Source of the DNA: Arthrobacter sp. PvP023
GTDB lineage: Bacteria > Actinomycetota > Actinomycetes > Actinomycetales > Micrococcaceae
Assembly (NCBI RefSeq): GCF_017832975.1
Contig: NZ_JAFIBI010000001.1
Span: 4,154,001-4,218,000 of the forward strand
Direction of reading: 5' to 3'
DNA: 64,000 bases
Shown in pieces: positions 1 through 9,351 of this stretch. The notes under the pieces are model-generated. The model searched no databases. It saw only the letters and a program-made list of their open reading frames with translations, and had not been told where the DNA came from. The translations under genes and the position numbers were made by a program. Each line of letters opens with the position of its first letter. Positions within the stretch are counted from its first letter, which is position 1.

Positions 1-289
1 TCCACCGATCAGCCTTGGGGAACGGCCTCCCGGGATCAGTCCGGCCGGCATCGCGGCCCGCTATACGTCAGGGACCAGCTTAGCCTATTTTGAATTACTC
101 CGGATAATTCGGCGCCGAGCTTCACAGGGACGTACCGCCTGCGCCTCAGGGATGTCTCAGTGACTGGACTATGACGGATACCGTTCCGTTCCCCACCGGC
201 GCGTCAGGCAGAATATAGGGGATTCCCCCGGCAGGAACCCGTGCACTGCCAGGCCTCCCCCACGTCCACGCCGAAAAATTGGAGCCATT
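1..289. other. Intergenic region upstream of serC
   Basis: No gene is supported here. The left part holds an AT-rich patch with a perfect inverted repeat, GAATTA at 92-97 and TAATTC at 105-110, around a 7-nt spacer CTCCGGA. This looks like a regulator site or divergent promoter region, perhaps serving a gene left of the window. A TATAGG hexamer at 214-219 could be the -10 of serC, but no good -35 is visible. Confidence 0.4.
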
Positions 290-1420
290 GTGAGCGACAC
301 CAGCATCACTATCCCCGCCAACCTCCTGCCCAAGGACGGACGGTTCGGCGCCGGGCCTTCAAAGGTCCGTCCCGAGCAGATCGAGGCCCTGTCTGCCGCC
401 TCCGCCACGCTTCTTGGCACCTCGCACCGCCAGGCTCCGGTCAAGAACCTCGTAGGGTCCGTCCGCAACGGCCTGAGCGAGTTCTTCCGCGCCCCGGACG
501 GCTACGAAGTCATCCTCGGAGTGGGCGGCTCCACCGCGTTCTGGGATGTCGCGGCGTTCGGGCTGGTGGACAGCAAGGCCCAGCACCTCTCCTTTGGGGA
601 GTTCGGTTCCAAGTTCGCCTCCGCCACCAACAAGGCTCCGTTCCTGGACGCATCCTCCATCATCAAGGCCGAGCCCGGTACCCGGCCCGTAGCGCAGGCG
701 GAAGCCGGCATTGACGTGTACGCCTGGCCCCAGAATGAGACCTCCACGGGTGTCGCTGCCCCGGTCACGCGGGTTGCCGGCGCGGATGAAGGATCGCTGG
801 TCCTTATCGATGCCACCTCCGCTGCCGGCGGGCTGGACGTCGATGTGTCGGAAGCTGACGTGTACTACTTTGCGCCGCAGAAGAACTTCGCGTCCGACGG
901 CGGCCTGTGGCTGGGCCTCTTCTCCCCCGCCGCCCTTGAGCGTGCTGCGCGGATCAAGGCAAGCGGCCGGTGGATCCCCGATTTCCTGGACCTGCAGACT
1001 GCCATCGACAATTCCCGGCTCAACCAGACCTACAACACCCCGGCGCTGGCCACCCTGGTCACCCTGGACGCTCAGGTGCAGTGGCTGAACGTCAGCGGCG
1101 GGCTCGATTTTGCCGCGGCCCGTACCGCCGACTCGGCCGGACGCATCTACTCCTGGGCAGAGGCCTCCGAATACGCCACGCCGTTCGTTGCCAAGGCCGA
1201 AGACCGTTCAAACGTGATCGCCACGATCGACTTCGACGATTCGATCGACGCTGCGGCCATCGCGAAGGTCCTCCGTTCCAACGGGATTGTGGACACTGAG
1301 CCGTACCGCAAGCTGGGACGCAACCAGCTGCGCATCGCCACCTTCGTGGCGATCGACCCTGACGACGTCTCCGCTCTCCTGTCCAGCATCGACTACGTCG
1401 TGGGAGAACTGCGCAAGTAA
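290..1420 (+). CDS. serC: Phosphoserine aminotransferase
   Basis: Converts 3-phosphohydroxypyruvate and glutamate to phosphoserine and 2-oxoglutarate in cytoplasmic L-serine synthesis; it is PLP dependent. The 376-aa protein has the class V aminotransferase layout and matches the actinobacterial SerC branch. The motif FGAGPSKVRPEQ lies near the N-terminus (about residues 19-30), and the expected PLP lysine is K198 in YYFAPQKNF. The start is GTG with GGAG 7 nt upstream. It stands alone and converges with the MFS gene. It links functionally to the glycine/serine module at 25.9-33.4 kb. Confidence 0.95.
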   Translation: MSDTSITIPANLLPKDGRFGAGPSKVRPEQIEALSAASATLLGTSHRQAPVKNLVGSVRNGLSEFFRAPDGYEVILGVGGSTAFWDVAAFGLVDSKAQHLSFGEFGSKFASATNKAPFLDASSIIKAEPGTRPVAQAEAGIDVYAWPQNETSTGVAAPVTRVAGADEGSLVLIDATSAAGGLDVDVSEADVYYFAPQKNFASDGGLWLGLFSPAALERAARIKASGRWIPDFLDLQTAIDNSRLNQTYNTPALATLVTLDAQVQWLNVSGGLDFAAARTADSAGRIYSWAEASEYATPFVAKAEDRSNVIATIDFDDSIDAAAIAKVLRSNGIVDTEPYRKLGRNQLRIATFVAIDPDDVSALLSSIDYVVGELRK

Positions 1421-1442
1421 GGAACCAGCCAACGCAGACGCG

Positions 1443-2795
1443 TTAGCGTTCGACGGCGTCGTCCGGGTTTTGCTCCCGGACGGCGCCTTCGTCTTTGCGC
1501 ACTCTGCTTTCAGCTTTGCCATCGTGGTTGGGCCCGGCGGATACCAACCGGAAGTAGCGCAGTCCCCGGGCTCGGCGGTTGAATCCGAGCCTCAGCTGCT
1601 TGGCCCGGATAATCCACACCATGCCTATCAGCGCGGCCAGCAGCCCGGATGCCGCCGCCACGGACATGGACCAGCGGGGACCGGCAACATTGGCCACCCA
1701 TCCCACCAGCGGAGCGCCGACGGGTGTGCCGCCCATGAAGATGGCCATGTAGAGGGCCATCACCCGGCCGCGCATCACAGGGTCCGTCGTGGTCTGCACA
1801 TAGCCGTTGGCGCTGGTCATCATCGTGATGGCAAAAAGGCCTACCGGCACCAGGGCCACGCCGAACCAGAAGTAGTTGGGCGCCAGGGCCGCCAGCCCGG
1901 ACGTGACCCCGAACGCGCCGGCTGCCCCGAAAATGATCCGGAGCCTGGGCTTGGACCGCCCGGCGGACAGCAGCGCGCCCGCCACGGAGCCGATGGCCAT
2001 GATGGAGTTCATCAAACCGAAAGCACTGGCATCCAGCCCGAATTCCGTGCCCACCATGGCCGCGATGAACAGGACGAAGTTGAGCCCGAGGGTTCCCACG
2101 ATGAAGACGGCCACAAGCACCACCACGATATCCGGGCGGAACCGCACATAGCGCAGCCCCTCACGGATCCGGCCCTTGCCGGGAGCCGCCCGGGGAAGGA
2201 CACGCAGGGATGAAGCCGGTATCTTCCACAGGCTGAACAGGAGGGCCAGGAACGTCACAGTGTTGATCAGGAACACCCACCCCGGCCCCACGGCCACCGT
2301 CAGCACGCCGGCCACCGCGGGTCCGATCATCCTGGCCACGTTGAAGGATGCACTGTTGAGTGCCACCGCATTGGGCAGGTAATCGTCCCGCACCAGTTCC
2401 GAGACGAACGTCTGCCTGACGGGAGCATCGAGGGCGGAGACAAGGCCCAGCAGTAGGGCAAAGGCGTAGACATGCCACAGTTGGCCGGCACCCGTGACCA
2501 CAAGGAGCCCCAGGCCCGTGCTCAGCAGCGCCATGGCGGACTGTGTCATCACCAGGAGGTGGCGGCGGTTAAAGCGGTCCGCCACCAGCCCGGCCACGGG
2601 TGCGAGGAACAGCTGCGGACCCAGTTGCAGGGCCATGGTGATACCCATGGCCCCGGCGTCGTGGTCTGTCAGGTGGTCAAAGACCAGCCAGTCCTGGGCT
2701 GTGCGCTGCATCCAGGTCCCGATGTTGGAAATCAGGGCGCCCACAAACCAAAGGCGGTAATTGAGGACATGCAAGGACTTGAAGGTGGACATCAT
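1443..2795 (-). CDS. MFS transporter
   Basis: Integral membrane transporter of the major facilitator superfamily, 450 aa, with about 12 predicted hydrophobic segments. The stretch NRRHLLV after helix 2 and the Asp-Arg pair before it (ADRFNRRH) fit the conserved loop 2-3 motif. The N-terminus (MMSTFKSLHVLNYRLWF) is like the enterobactin-exporter-like/DHA3 group, but the substrate cannot be told from sequence. It converges with serC. An MFS gene in this serC-cold shock-XPB neighbourhood is also seen in mycobacteria, so it is probably an old chromosomal gene rather than acquired resistance. Confidence 0.9.
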   Translation of the reverse strand: MMSTFKSLHVLNYRLWFVGALISNIGTWMQRTAQDWLVFDHLTDHDAGAMGITMALQLGPQLFLAPVAGLVADRFNRRHLLVMTQSAMALLSTGLGLLVVTGAGQLWHVYAFALLLGLVSALDAPVRQTFVSELVRDDYLPNAVALNSASFNVARMIGPAVAGVLTVAVGPGWVFLINTVTFLALLFSLWKIPASSLRVLPRAAPGKGRIREGLRYVRFRPDIVVVLVAVFIVGTLGLNFVLFIAAMVGTEFGLDASAFGLMNSIMAIGSVAGALLSAGRSKPRLRIIFGAAGAFGVTSGLAALAPNYFWFGVALVPVGLFAITMMTSANGYVQTTTDPVMRGRVMALYMAIFMGGTPVGAPLVGWVANVAGPRWSMSVAAASGLLAALIGMVWIIRAKQLRLGFNRRARGLRYFRLVSAGPNHDGKAESRVRKDEGAVREQNPDDAVER

Positions 2796-2837
2796 CGCCG
2801 GCCTCCGAGATCCTCAGTCCCCCATGGTTCCAACTGG

Positions 2838-3398
2838 CTAGTCGACCTCGCGGGCGGAGCCGGGTTCTTCCTCCGGTGCCTCGCTGACGGCGCCGTCCGA
2901 ATCGGTAACCTCGTCGGCGTCGAAATCGGCAACCCCGTCGGCGGCCGAATCGGCAACCTCACCGGCGTCCGAAACGGCCGGGACGGCGTCCACGGTGTCG
3001 GCGTCCAGTTCATCGTCCTGGGCGTCCTCCGGGCGCACCCGTTCAGCCCACGGCACCCACTCGGGCGCCAGGATCGAATCCTCCGAAGGCAGCAGGCCAA
3101 GTTCGTTCACCGTGATGACCTTGGACCGGGAATTGCGCGTGATCACGGCGTACCACTGCCACCCCTGATACCCGGCCAGTCTGGACTCGAAGAGATGCGT
3201 GACAATACGGTCCCCTTCGCTCTTCGCGCCCAGATGCTGTCCGATCTGCTCGGCCGGGGCGATGCCCTCTACCGCAGCCCGGGCAAAGTCCACGGCCGCA
3301 GCGAGCACCGCATCCGGTTTCCCGGTGCGCCACACGGGAACGCCGGCACGGGGTTTTGAAGCCGGTTTGGGGGTGCTCTGGTCAGGTTGGGAAGTCAT
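2838..3398 (-). CDS. DUF3027 family protein
   Basis: A 186-aa cytoplasmic protein of the actinobacterial DUF3027 family; the function is unknown. The conserved part spans about residues 20-130 and includes AGYQGWQWYAV and LAPEWVPWAERV. The C-terminal 50 residues are a low-complexity acidic tail rich in Asp, Glu, Ala and Val. It lies 8 nt downstream of the cold-shock gene on the same strand, so the two are probably cotranscribed. It has no membrane segment or signal peptide. Confidence 0.85.
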   Translation of the reverse strand: MTSQPDQSTPKPASKPRAGVPVWRTGKPDAVLAAAVDFARAAVEGIAPAEQIGQHLGAKSEGDRIVTHLFESRLAGYQGWQWYAVITRNSRSKVITVNELGLLPSEDSILAPEWVPWAERVRPEDAQDDELDADTVDAVPAVSDAGEVADSAADGVADFDADEVTDSDGAVSEAPEEEPGSAREVD

Positions 3399-3406
3399 GT
3401 GGGTGC

Positions 3407-3790
3407 CTAAGCGTCCAGCTCGTCGGCAACCTTACGGAGGGCGGCGGCGATCGCCTTGGCCTTGTTGCCTTCCGGGTACTTTCCGGCGGACAGCGTTCCG
3501 GACAAATTGTCCAGCACGGTCACCAGATCCTGGACGAGCGGCGCCAGGTCCTTGGCGCTGGGACGCTTAGCCTTGGCAATGGACGGTGTCTTGTCCAGCA
3601 CGCGCAGGCCGAGGGCCTGGGCTCCCTTGCGGCCGTCAGCCACACCGAACTCCACGCGGGTGCCGGCCTTGAGTTCCGTTACGCCCTCGGGCAGGGCGGA
3701 TTTGGGCAGGAATACTTCCTGGCCGTCCTCACCTGCGAGGAATCCGAAGCCTTTTTCCTTGTCATACCACTTGACCTTGCCGGTAGGCAC
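3407..3790 (-). CDS. Cold-shock domain protein with C-terminal extension
   Basis: Single-stranded nucleic-acid-binding protein. Residues 1-65 form a cold-shock domain with GKVKWYDKEKGFGFL at the start (RNP1-like KGFGFL at 13-18) and EVFLPKSAL in place of the common VFVH RNP2 region. Residues 75-127 form a helical Lys/Ala-rich extension that plain 67-aa Csp proteins lack, for example the one at 18305-18508. It is the first gene of a likely two-gene unit with the DUF3027 gene. A probable role as RNA chaperone or translation modulator is inferred from the family. Confidence 0.9.
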   Translation of the reverse strand: MPTGKVKWYDKEKGFGFLAGEDGQEVFLPKSALPEGVTELKAGTRVEFGVADGRKGAQALGLRVLDKTPSIAKAKRPSAKDLAPLVQDLVTVLDNLSGTLSAGKYPEGNKAKAIAAALRKVADELDA

Positions 3791-3845
3791 GTAATCAACC
3801 TTCTTCGTTCTGGACTTCCTGTGACACGGCCGGCGGCCACCGCAT

Positions 3846-3861
3846 CCGCATTGATATGCGG
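3846..3861. other. Small inverted repeat between divergent genes
   Basis: CCGCAT and ATGCGG flank a TGAT loop. It lies 55 bp upstream of the minus-strand cold-shock gene and 113 bp upstream of the leaderless small membrane gene. It could be an element of the cold-shock mRNA leader or a regulator site; nothing in the sequence decides between these. Confidence 0.35.
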
Positions 3862-3961
3862 GTTCAGGGTATGACTGCCTGGACCATGTTGGTCTGTATC
3901 TTCAAGGTTATCCTGCCGGGGCCCGGTTTCCCGCTTTGCGGCACGGGCACAGCCGGGCTGT

Positions 3962-3967
3962 TAGCGT
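3962..3967 (+). promoter_or_regulatory. Leaderless -10 element
   Basis: TAGCGT followed by exactly 7 nt and then ATG at 3975. This TANNNT-N7-ATG layout is the actinobacterial pattern for transcription starting on the first base of the start codon. No Shine-Dalgarno sequence is present. Confidence 0.6.
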
Positions 3968-3974
3968 TACTTCC

Positions 3975-4208
3975 ATGACACCCTCCCGCTACCGGCGGCC
4001 ACTGATGATAGTTGCGGCGGTTATGGCCATCCTCTCGCTGGCTGCCGTGGGCGCCGTCATGGCCATTGCCTTTGCCGGCAGCGCCGCCCCGGTGTGGGTG
4101 ACTTCCCTGGCCCTGTATGGCCTGCCGCTGGCTTTCCTCCTCATGATCGTCCTGGTGATCGACGGCGTCGCCGCCCGCCGCCGGGCAGGAAAGTCCGGCG
4201 GGCGGTAA
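3975..4208 (+). CDS. Small two-helix membrane protein
   Basis: A 77-aa hypothetical protein with two hydrophobic segments (about residues 9-32 and 38-60) and a basic tail ending in ARRRAGKSGGR. I chose the ATG at 3975 over the in-frame ATG at 3936. The 3975 start is preceded by a leaderless -10 at perfect spacing, and the upstream 13 residues (MRHGHSRAVSVTS) look non-coding. The stop codon TAA is reused as the first three bases of the -10 of the next gene. A small membrane protein also occurs in this position in other actinobacteria. The function is unknown. Confidence 0.7.
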   Translation: MTPSRYRRPLMIVAAVMAILSLAAVGAVMAIAFAGSAAPVWVTSLALYGLPLAFLLMIVLVIDGVAARRRAGKSGGR

Positions 4209-4211
4209 CGT
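4206..4211 (+). promoter_or_regulatory. Leaderless -10 overlapping a stop codon
   Basis: TAACGT followed by 7 nt (4212-4218) and ATG at 4219. The TAA is at the same time the stop codon of the small membrane protein. No Shine-Dalgarno sequence precedes 4219, which supports leaderless expression of the large helicase-associated gene. Confidence 0.65.
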
Positions 4212-4218
4212 TGGACTG

Positions 4219-6723
4219 ATGTCCTTTATTCGCGCGCTCAGCAAGGAACTGGAGGCACGCAGCGACGACTCGTTGCGGGCTTTGTTCTCCGCGCGGCCGG
4301 ATCTGGTCTCACCCAACGTTCCGGACTTTGCGGCCCTGGCGGCCCGGGCCAGCGCGAGGGTCAGCGTCCAACGGGCCCTGGAGCGGCTGAACCGGCCGCA
4401 GATGCAGGTATTGGAGACCCTCCACCTCTGCACGAATACGGACACGGCCCACAGTGCCTCGGCCGCGGGACTCAAGAAAGTCATCCACGGCGCCTCGCTG
4501 TCCGCCATCGAACGAATCCTGCAGTCCCTTGAAGAACTGGCCCTTGTGCACCGTGCAGAGCCCCCGCACGGCGCCGCCGTGCCAGCCGGTCCCCGCCAGC
4601 GGTTCTACCTTCCGGTGGGCAGCCTCCGTGATGTCGTGGGGATCTATCCGGCAGGACTGGGCCGGAGTTATACGGAACTGGTCCGGCTGCAGCCGGCCTT
4701 CGCCCAGCGGGTGGTGCAACTTGTGGCTGAACTGCACCACAGCGGGGCCGCCATTCATCCCGCCACGACCCCTATGGAAGCAGCGCTGTCGCTGCAGCAT
4801 TGGACGGCCAACCCGGATGCCCTGCAACAGATCCTCGCCACCGCCCCGGACCGCACCACCGCTCTCCTTGCCCGTTTCGGGAACTGGGCCATGGGGGCCG
4901 TACCCCAAGCGCAACGGCGGGCGTCGGTGCTCAACGAAGGTTCCGACGTCGGCCCCGTGGACTGGCTCCTGGCAAGGGGCCTGCTGGTGCCGCTGGATGC
5001 CGCCCACGTGGAATTGCCGCACAGTGTGGGGATCGCCCTCCGCGGCGGCGCGGTGATCGAGGACTTCACGCTGACTCCCCCGGCACCCAGGCTTGGACAG
5101 ACCACCGCGGCGCTGCGGCGCAATGCCGCCCTGGGTGCCATCGCGGAAACCCTCCGCCTGACAGGCGAACTCCTGTACGCCGTGCGCGAGCAGCCCCTCG
5201 TGACGTTGCGGAGCGGCGGCGTCGGCGTCCGTGAGATGAAGAGGCTGGCCGACTCGCTCCGGATCGATCTGCACCGCGCCGGACTGCTGGTTGAACTCTG
5301 CGCCCTGGCCGGACTGCTCCGGCTGGACGTTGACAGCTCCGCCTGGGTGCAGCCGGAACAGCTGGAGTGGCTGACTCTGCCACGGCAGGAACAGTGGCTC
5401 TGGCTCGTGAACGCCTGGCTGGCCAGCGAGCGCGCCCCGTCGCTGGTGGGCCAGCCCGCCACGGGTCCGGGTGCGGGGCCGGCTCCGCATCGTGCAGCGG
5501 CCGGTACCACGATCAACGCACTATCCGCCGAAGCGCAGCGGCCGGACGCGCCCGTGGTGCGGAGGCGGATCCTGGAGATCCTCAATGAACTGACCCTTGA
5601 GGCCGAGGAAGCGGACGGCAAGGCGCCGGTCCTGGACGCCGCGGCGGTGCTTCAACGGGCCGAATGGACCCAGCCCCGGATGGCCAGGCGCTTCAGTTCC
5701 CTGATCCGGGGTGTCCTGGCCGAAGCGGAAATGCTGGGTCTCATCGGCTCGGGCGCGCTCAGCCAGCTGGGTTCGGCCATTGCCGCGGAACGGCCTGATG
5801 ACGCGCTGGACATCCTCGGAGAGCATCTGCCGGCCGCCCTTAACCACGTCCTGCTGCAGGCTGACCTCACCGCCGTGGCGCCGGGCTACTTGGCGCCGGA
5901 GTTGAGCGAAAAGCTCCTGGTGATGGCCGATGCCGAAGGCCAGGGCCCTGCCACGATCTACCGGTTCTCGGTGGCATCCGTCCGCCGCGCCCTTGACGCC
6001 GGCCATGACGCCGGCAGCCTGTTGGGTTTCCTGCGCGAACACTCGGCCACTGCCGTACCGCAGCCGCTCGAATACCTGGTGGAGGACACCGCGGCACGGC
6101 ACGGCAGGCTGCGGGTGGGGGCGGCCTCGAGCTTCATCCAGAGCGACGACGAAGATGCCTTGCTGGAGCTGGTCAAGGAATCCAGCGCGTCAGGGCTGGG
6201 TCTGGTCCGCATTGCCCCCACGGTCCTCATCTCCCACGCGGCCCCGAAGGAAACCGCGCAGGTATTGCGTGCGCTGGGATTGTCGCCGGCAGTCGAGGAA
6301 CCGCAGTCAACGCTGATCCGGCTGCGCCGGACCACAGCCGTACCGGGCAGCGGACGTCCCGTGTACAGTGCACCGCGCACGGCGCCCGCGGAGGCCGACG
6401 TCGACGCCCAGCTGGCGATCCTCCGCAGCCAGCGGTCCCCGCACGGTTCAGACGGCAATGGAAGCCACCGCCCGCCGTCGGCCACAACCGGCGAGGAAGC
6501 TACGCAGCTCGGGCTCGAAACCCTGCAGAAGGCCATCCGTCTCCGGCAGGCAGTGGTAATGAACGTTGTGGACAGCCAGGGGAATTCCAGCAGGGAAACG
6601 GTTGTTCCGGTTTCTGTGAGCGGCGGACGGGTAAGGGTCTTCGACCCGGCCCGCGAAACCGAACGCGTGCTCTCCATCCACCGGATCATCGATATTGAGG
6701 CGGAAGAGGAATTCCAGCAGTGA
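4219..6723 (+). CDS. Helicase-associated (Helicase_C_3-like) protein
   Basis: An 834-aa cytoplasmic protein of the family encoded directly upstream of bacterial XPB helicases. The N-terminus (SFIRALSKELEARSDDSLRALF) and a C-terminal block around residues 570-690 (FSVASVRRALDAGHDAGSLLGFL, then ARHGRLRVG) match the helicase C-terminal-like XPB/Ssl2 domain. There are no Walker motifs, so it is probably a DNA-binding or regulatory partner rather than a motor. Its 3' end is 40 bp from the GTG chosen for the helicase gene. An alternative helicase ATG at 6695 would overlap it. Co-function in nucleotide repair or DNA remodelling is inferred. Confidence 0.85.
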   Translation: MSFIRALSKELEARSDDSLRALFSARPDLVSPNVPDFAALAARASARVSVQRALERLNRPQMQVLETLHLCTNTDTAHSASAAGLKKVIHGASLSAIERILQSLEELALVHRAEPPHGAAVPAGPRQRFYLPVGSLRDVVGIYPAGLGRSYTELVRLQPAFAQRVVQLVAELHHSGAAIHPATTPMEAALSLQHWTANPDALQQILATAPDRTTALLARFGNWAMGAVPQAQRRASVLNEGSDVGPVDWLLARGLLVPLDAAHVELPHSVGIALRGGAVIEDFTLTPPAPRLGQTTAALRRNAALGAIAETLRLTGELLYAVREQPLVTLRSGGVGVREMKRLADSLRIDLHRAGLLVELCALAGLLRLDVDSSAWVQPEQLEWLTLPRQEQWLWLVNAWLASERAPSLVGQPATGPGAGPAPHRAAAGTTINALSAEAQRPDAPVVRRRILEILNELTLEAEEADGKAPVLDAAAVLQRAEWTQPRMARRFSSLIRGVLAEAEMLGLIGSGALSQLGSAIAAERPDDALDILGEHLPAALNHVLLQADLTAVAPGYLAPELSEKLLVMADAEGQGPATIYRFSVASVRRALDAGHDAGSLLGFLREHSATAVPQPLEYLVEDTAARHGRLRVGAASSFIQSDDEDALLELVKESSASGLGLVRIAPTVLISHAAPKETAQVLRALGLSPAVEEPQSTLIRLRRTTAVPGSGRPVYSAPRTAPAEADVDAQLAILRSQRSPHGSDGNGSHRPPSATTGEEATQLGLETLQKAIRLRQAVVMNVVDSQGNSSRETVVPVSVSGGRVRVFDPARETERVLSIHRIIDIEAEEEFQQ

Positions 6724-6763
6724 CCAGCACCCCACAGACCTGCGGCACGAAGGCTTGGACGCC

Positions 6764-8419
6764 GTGAACGACGGGCCCCTGATCGTCCAGAGCGACAAGA
6801 CAATCCTGCTCGAAGTGGACCATGAGCAGGCAACAGAAGCCAGGCACGCCATCGCCGCTTTTGCGGAACTGGAGCGGGCGCCCGAGCACGTGCACAGCTA
6901 CCGGCTTACTCCGCTGGGCCTGTGGAACGCCCGAGCGGCAGGCCTGGACGCGGAACGCGTACTGGACACGCTGTTGAAGTATTCGCGCTTCCCTGTGCCG
7001 CATTCCCTGCTGATCGACATCGAAGAGACGATGTCCCGGTACGGCAGGCTGCGGCTGGAAAAGGACCCGCAGCACGGGCTGGTGATGCGGACCAGCGACT
7101 ACCCGGTGCTTGAGGAAGTGTCCCGCGCCAAGAAAATCCAGCCGTTGCTGGGGCCGCGGATCGACGGTGAAACCGTGGTGGTCCATTCCTCCCAGCGGGG
7201 GCAGCTGAAGCAGCTGCTCCTGAAGATCGGCTGGCCCGCCGAAGACCTGGCCGGCTACGTGGACGGGACGCCGCACCCCATCATGCTCAACGAATCCGGC
7301 TGGAAGCTCCGGCCGTACCAGAAACTGGCCACGGAGAACTTCTGGGCCGGCGGCAGCGGCGTCGTCGTACTCCCCTGCGGCGCAGGCAAGACGCTGGTGG
7401 GCGCAGCGGCCATGGCCACGAGCTCCACCACAACGCTGATCCTGGTGACCAATACCGTGTCCGCCCGGCAGTGGAAGGACGAACTGATCAAACGGACCTC
7501 GCTGACGGCCGACGAAATCGGCGAGTACTCGGGATCGGTCAAGGAAGTCCGCCCGGTCACCATCGCGACGTACCAGGTCCTGACAACGAAGCGCGGCGGG
7601 CTCTACCCCCACCTTGAACTGGTGGACGGCCACGACTGGGGCCTGATCATCTACGACGAGGTCCATCTTCTGCCGGCACCCATCTTCCGGATGACGGCGG
7701 ACCTGCAGGCCCGGAGACGGCTTGGGCTGACGGCAACGCTGGTGCGCGAGGACGGCCGCGAAGGCGAAGTCTTCAGCCTGATCGGTCCGAAGCGCTACGA
7801 CGCGCCCTGGAAGGACATCGAGGCCCAGGGCTACATCGCGCCCGCGGACTGCGTGGAAGTGAGGGTGGACCTCCCGCACGACGAACGTGTTGCCTACGCG
7901 ATGGCCGAGGACGCCGACAAGTACCGGCTGTGCGCCACCTCCGAAACGAAGACCGCCGTGGTGGAACAACTCGTAGAGCAACACCGGGGTGAGCAGCTCC
8001 TGGTCATCGGCCAGTACATTGACCAGCTGGACGAGCTGGGTGAACGGCTCCAAGCCCCCGTAATTAAGGGTGACACGTCCGTGAAGGAACGCCAGAAGCT
8101 GTTCGAAGCCTTCCGTGCGGGCGAGGTGCAGACCCTGGTGGTTTCCAAGGTGGCCAACTTCTCCATCGACCTTCCGGAGGCTTCGGTAGCCATCCAGGTG
8201 TCCGGCTCGTTCGGTTCCCGGCAGGAGGAGGCCCAGCGCCTGGGCCGCCTGCTGCGCCCCAAGCAGGACGGCCGCGCGGCACGGTTCTACTCACTGGTGG
8301 CGCGGGACACTCTCGACCAGGACTTCGCGGCAAAGCGCCAGCGTTTCCTGGCGGAACAGGGATACGCCTACCGGATCATGGACGCCAAAGACGTGGGACG
8401 GAATCCCACGGCCACCTGA
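6764..8419 (+). CDS. DNA repair helicase XPB
   Basis: Superfamily 2 DNA helicase homologous to eukaryotic XPB/ERCC3 and mycobacterial Ercc3; it unwinds DNA in an ATP-dependent way. I chose GTG at 6764 (551 aa) because the protein then begins NDGPLIVQSDKTILLEVDHE, as in mycobacterial homologues, with GAAGG about 10 nt upstream. An in-frame ATG at 6695 would add 23 residues inside the upstream gene. Visible motifs are Walker A LPCGAGKT (about 200-208), the DEVH box YDEVHLLPAP (about 296-305) and motif VI QRLGRLLRP (about 490-498). It pairs with the preceding helicase-associated gene. Confidence 0.95.
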   Translation: MNDGPLIVQSDKTILLEVDHEQATEARHAIAAFAELERAPEHVHSYRLTPLGLWNARAAGLDAERVLDTLLKYSRFPVPHSLLIDIEETMSRYGRLRLEKDPQHGLVMRTSDYPVLEEVSRAKKIQPLLGPRIDGETVVVHSSQRGQLKQLLLKIGWPAEDLAGYVDGTPHPIMLNESGWKLRPYQKLATENFWAGGSGVVVLPCGAGKTLVGAAAMATSSTTTLILVTNTVSARQWKDELIKRTSLTADEIGEYSGSVKEVRPVTIATYQVLTTKRGGLYPHLELVDGHDWGLIIYDEVHLLPAPIFRMTADLQARRRLGLTATLVREDGREGEVFSLIGPKRYDAPWKDIEAQGYIAPADCVEVRVDLPHDERVAYAMAEDADKYRLCATSETKTAVVEQLVEQHRGEQLLVIGQYIDQLDELGERLQAPVIKGDTSVKERQKLFEAFRAGEVQTLVVSKVANFSIDLPEASVAIQVSGSFGSRQEEAQRLGRLLRPKQDGRAARFYSLVARDTLDQDFAAKRQRFLAEQGYAYRIMDAKDVGRNPTAT

Positions 8420-8474
8420 TCCCACGGCAGCCCCATGTGACGCCGTCCCCGCACTTGCTGCATACGGCCTTCCG

Positions 8475-9344
8475 TCAGCTAACCCCCCACGAGCCGTCCC
8501 GTTCCGTGGTTCCGGTCCGCGGATCAAGCTGCGGTGCCTGGTAGGCCAGCTCCCCGCCGCTGCGCCCGCCGAAGGGGCGCCCGTGGTCAGCGAATTCCTC
8601 GCGGAAATACGCCAGGCACCACTGCCCCATCTGGATCCGCGCGCCCGTGCGAAGGACCGACTCACCTGTTGACGCGACGCTTCCTGTGACCTTCCCGTGC
8701 GGCACCAGTACGTACTCGTCGTCAGCGTTATGGACAATTTCAGCGTGGAGCCCCTCCAGCCCGGCAAGTTGGACGTCCGAGGACGCGTCGCTGCCTATCC
8801 TCACGATCTCCCGGCTCAGCGTGAATTCGCGCGGCACCTGGCCGTTCCACGTGGCCGAGTCCTGCACAAAGATGAGCCGTGGCCTGCCGCTCCCCCGTGT
8901 GTGGTGGGTGGTGGTGGCGCGGCGGACGATGCTCCGCCTGACAGTCGGCATCAACGGCAGCGGTGTCTGCGGGGGCAGCAGCGAGAATCCCCGCGCCGAG
9001 CGCCGTCCACGCTTTATGAGCGGCGCCAAGGCACCGAGCTTTCCCAGTTTGATATGGGGCGAGCGGGTGATGAGCCGCTGCGATGCCGGGCTGGTGACCG
9101 CGCCGAGGCTCACGATATGTCCGTCCGGACCGTCAACCACCACGGTGAGCCCCCGGTCCGCCAGGGTCCGGGCCAGCGGGCGGATGTCATCGAGCGACGG
9201 CATGCCGCTGGAACTGAACGATTCCAGGCCGTCAACGGCGATTCGTACTTCGCTGCCGCCCGCCCGGGCCGTTCCCCGCGTTACCGTTCCGGACTCATCG
9301 GTGAACGAGAAGTCCAGATCCATGTCGAGGCGGAAGCCGTTCAC
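8475..9344 (-). CDS. FHA domain protein
   Basis: A 289-aa cytoplasmic protein with a C-terminal FHA domain, a phosphothreonine-binding module, at about residues 172-250. The FHA signature is visible as REIVRIGSDASSDVQL followed by GLHAEIVHN, giving the conserved Arg, Ser and His. The first 110 residues are a separate uncharacterised region and are followed by a basic linker (KRGRRSARG, RRSIVRR). The start is GTG. It lies 7 nt downstream of the 85-aa gene at 9352-9609, so the two probably form one transcript. It may read Ser/Thr kinase signals; no kinase gene is in the window. Confidence 0.85.
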   Translation of the reverse strand: MNGFRLDMDLDFSFTDESGTVTRGTARAGGSEVRIAVDGLESFSSSGMPSLDDIRPLARTLADRGLTVVVDGPDGHIVSLGAVTSPASQRLITRSPHIKLGKLGALAPLIKRGRRSARGFSLLPPQTPLPLMPTVRRSIVRRATTTHHTRGSGRPRLIFVQDSATWNGQVPREFTLSREIVRIGSDASSDVQLAGLEGLHAEIVHNADDEYVLVPHGKVTGSVASTGESVLRTGARIQMGQWCLAYFREEFADHGRPFGGRSGGELAYQAPQLDPRTGTTERDGSWGVS

Positions 9345-9351
9345 GTCCGGC

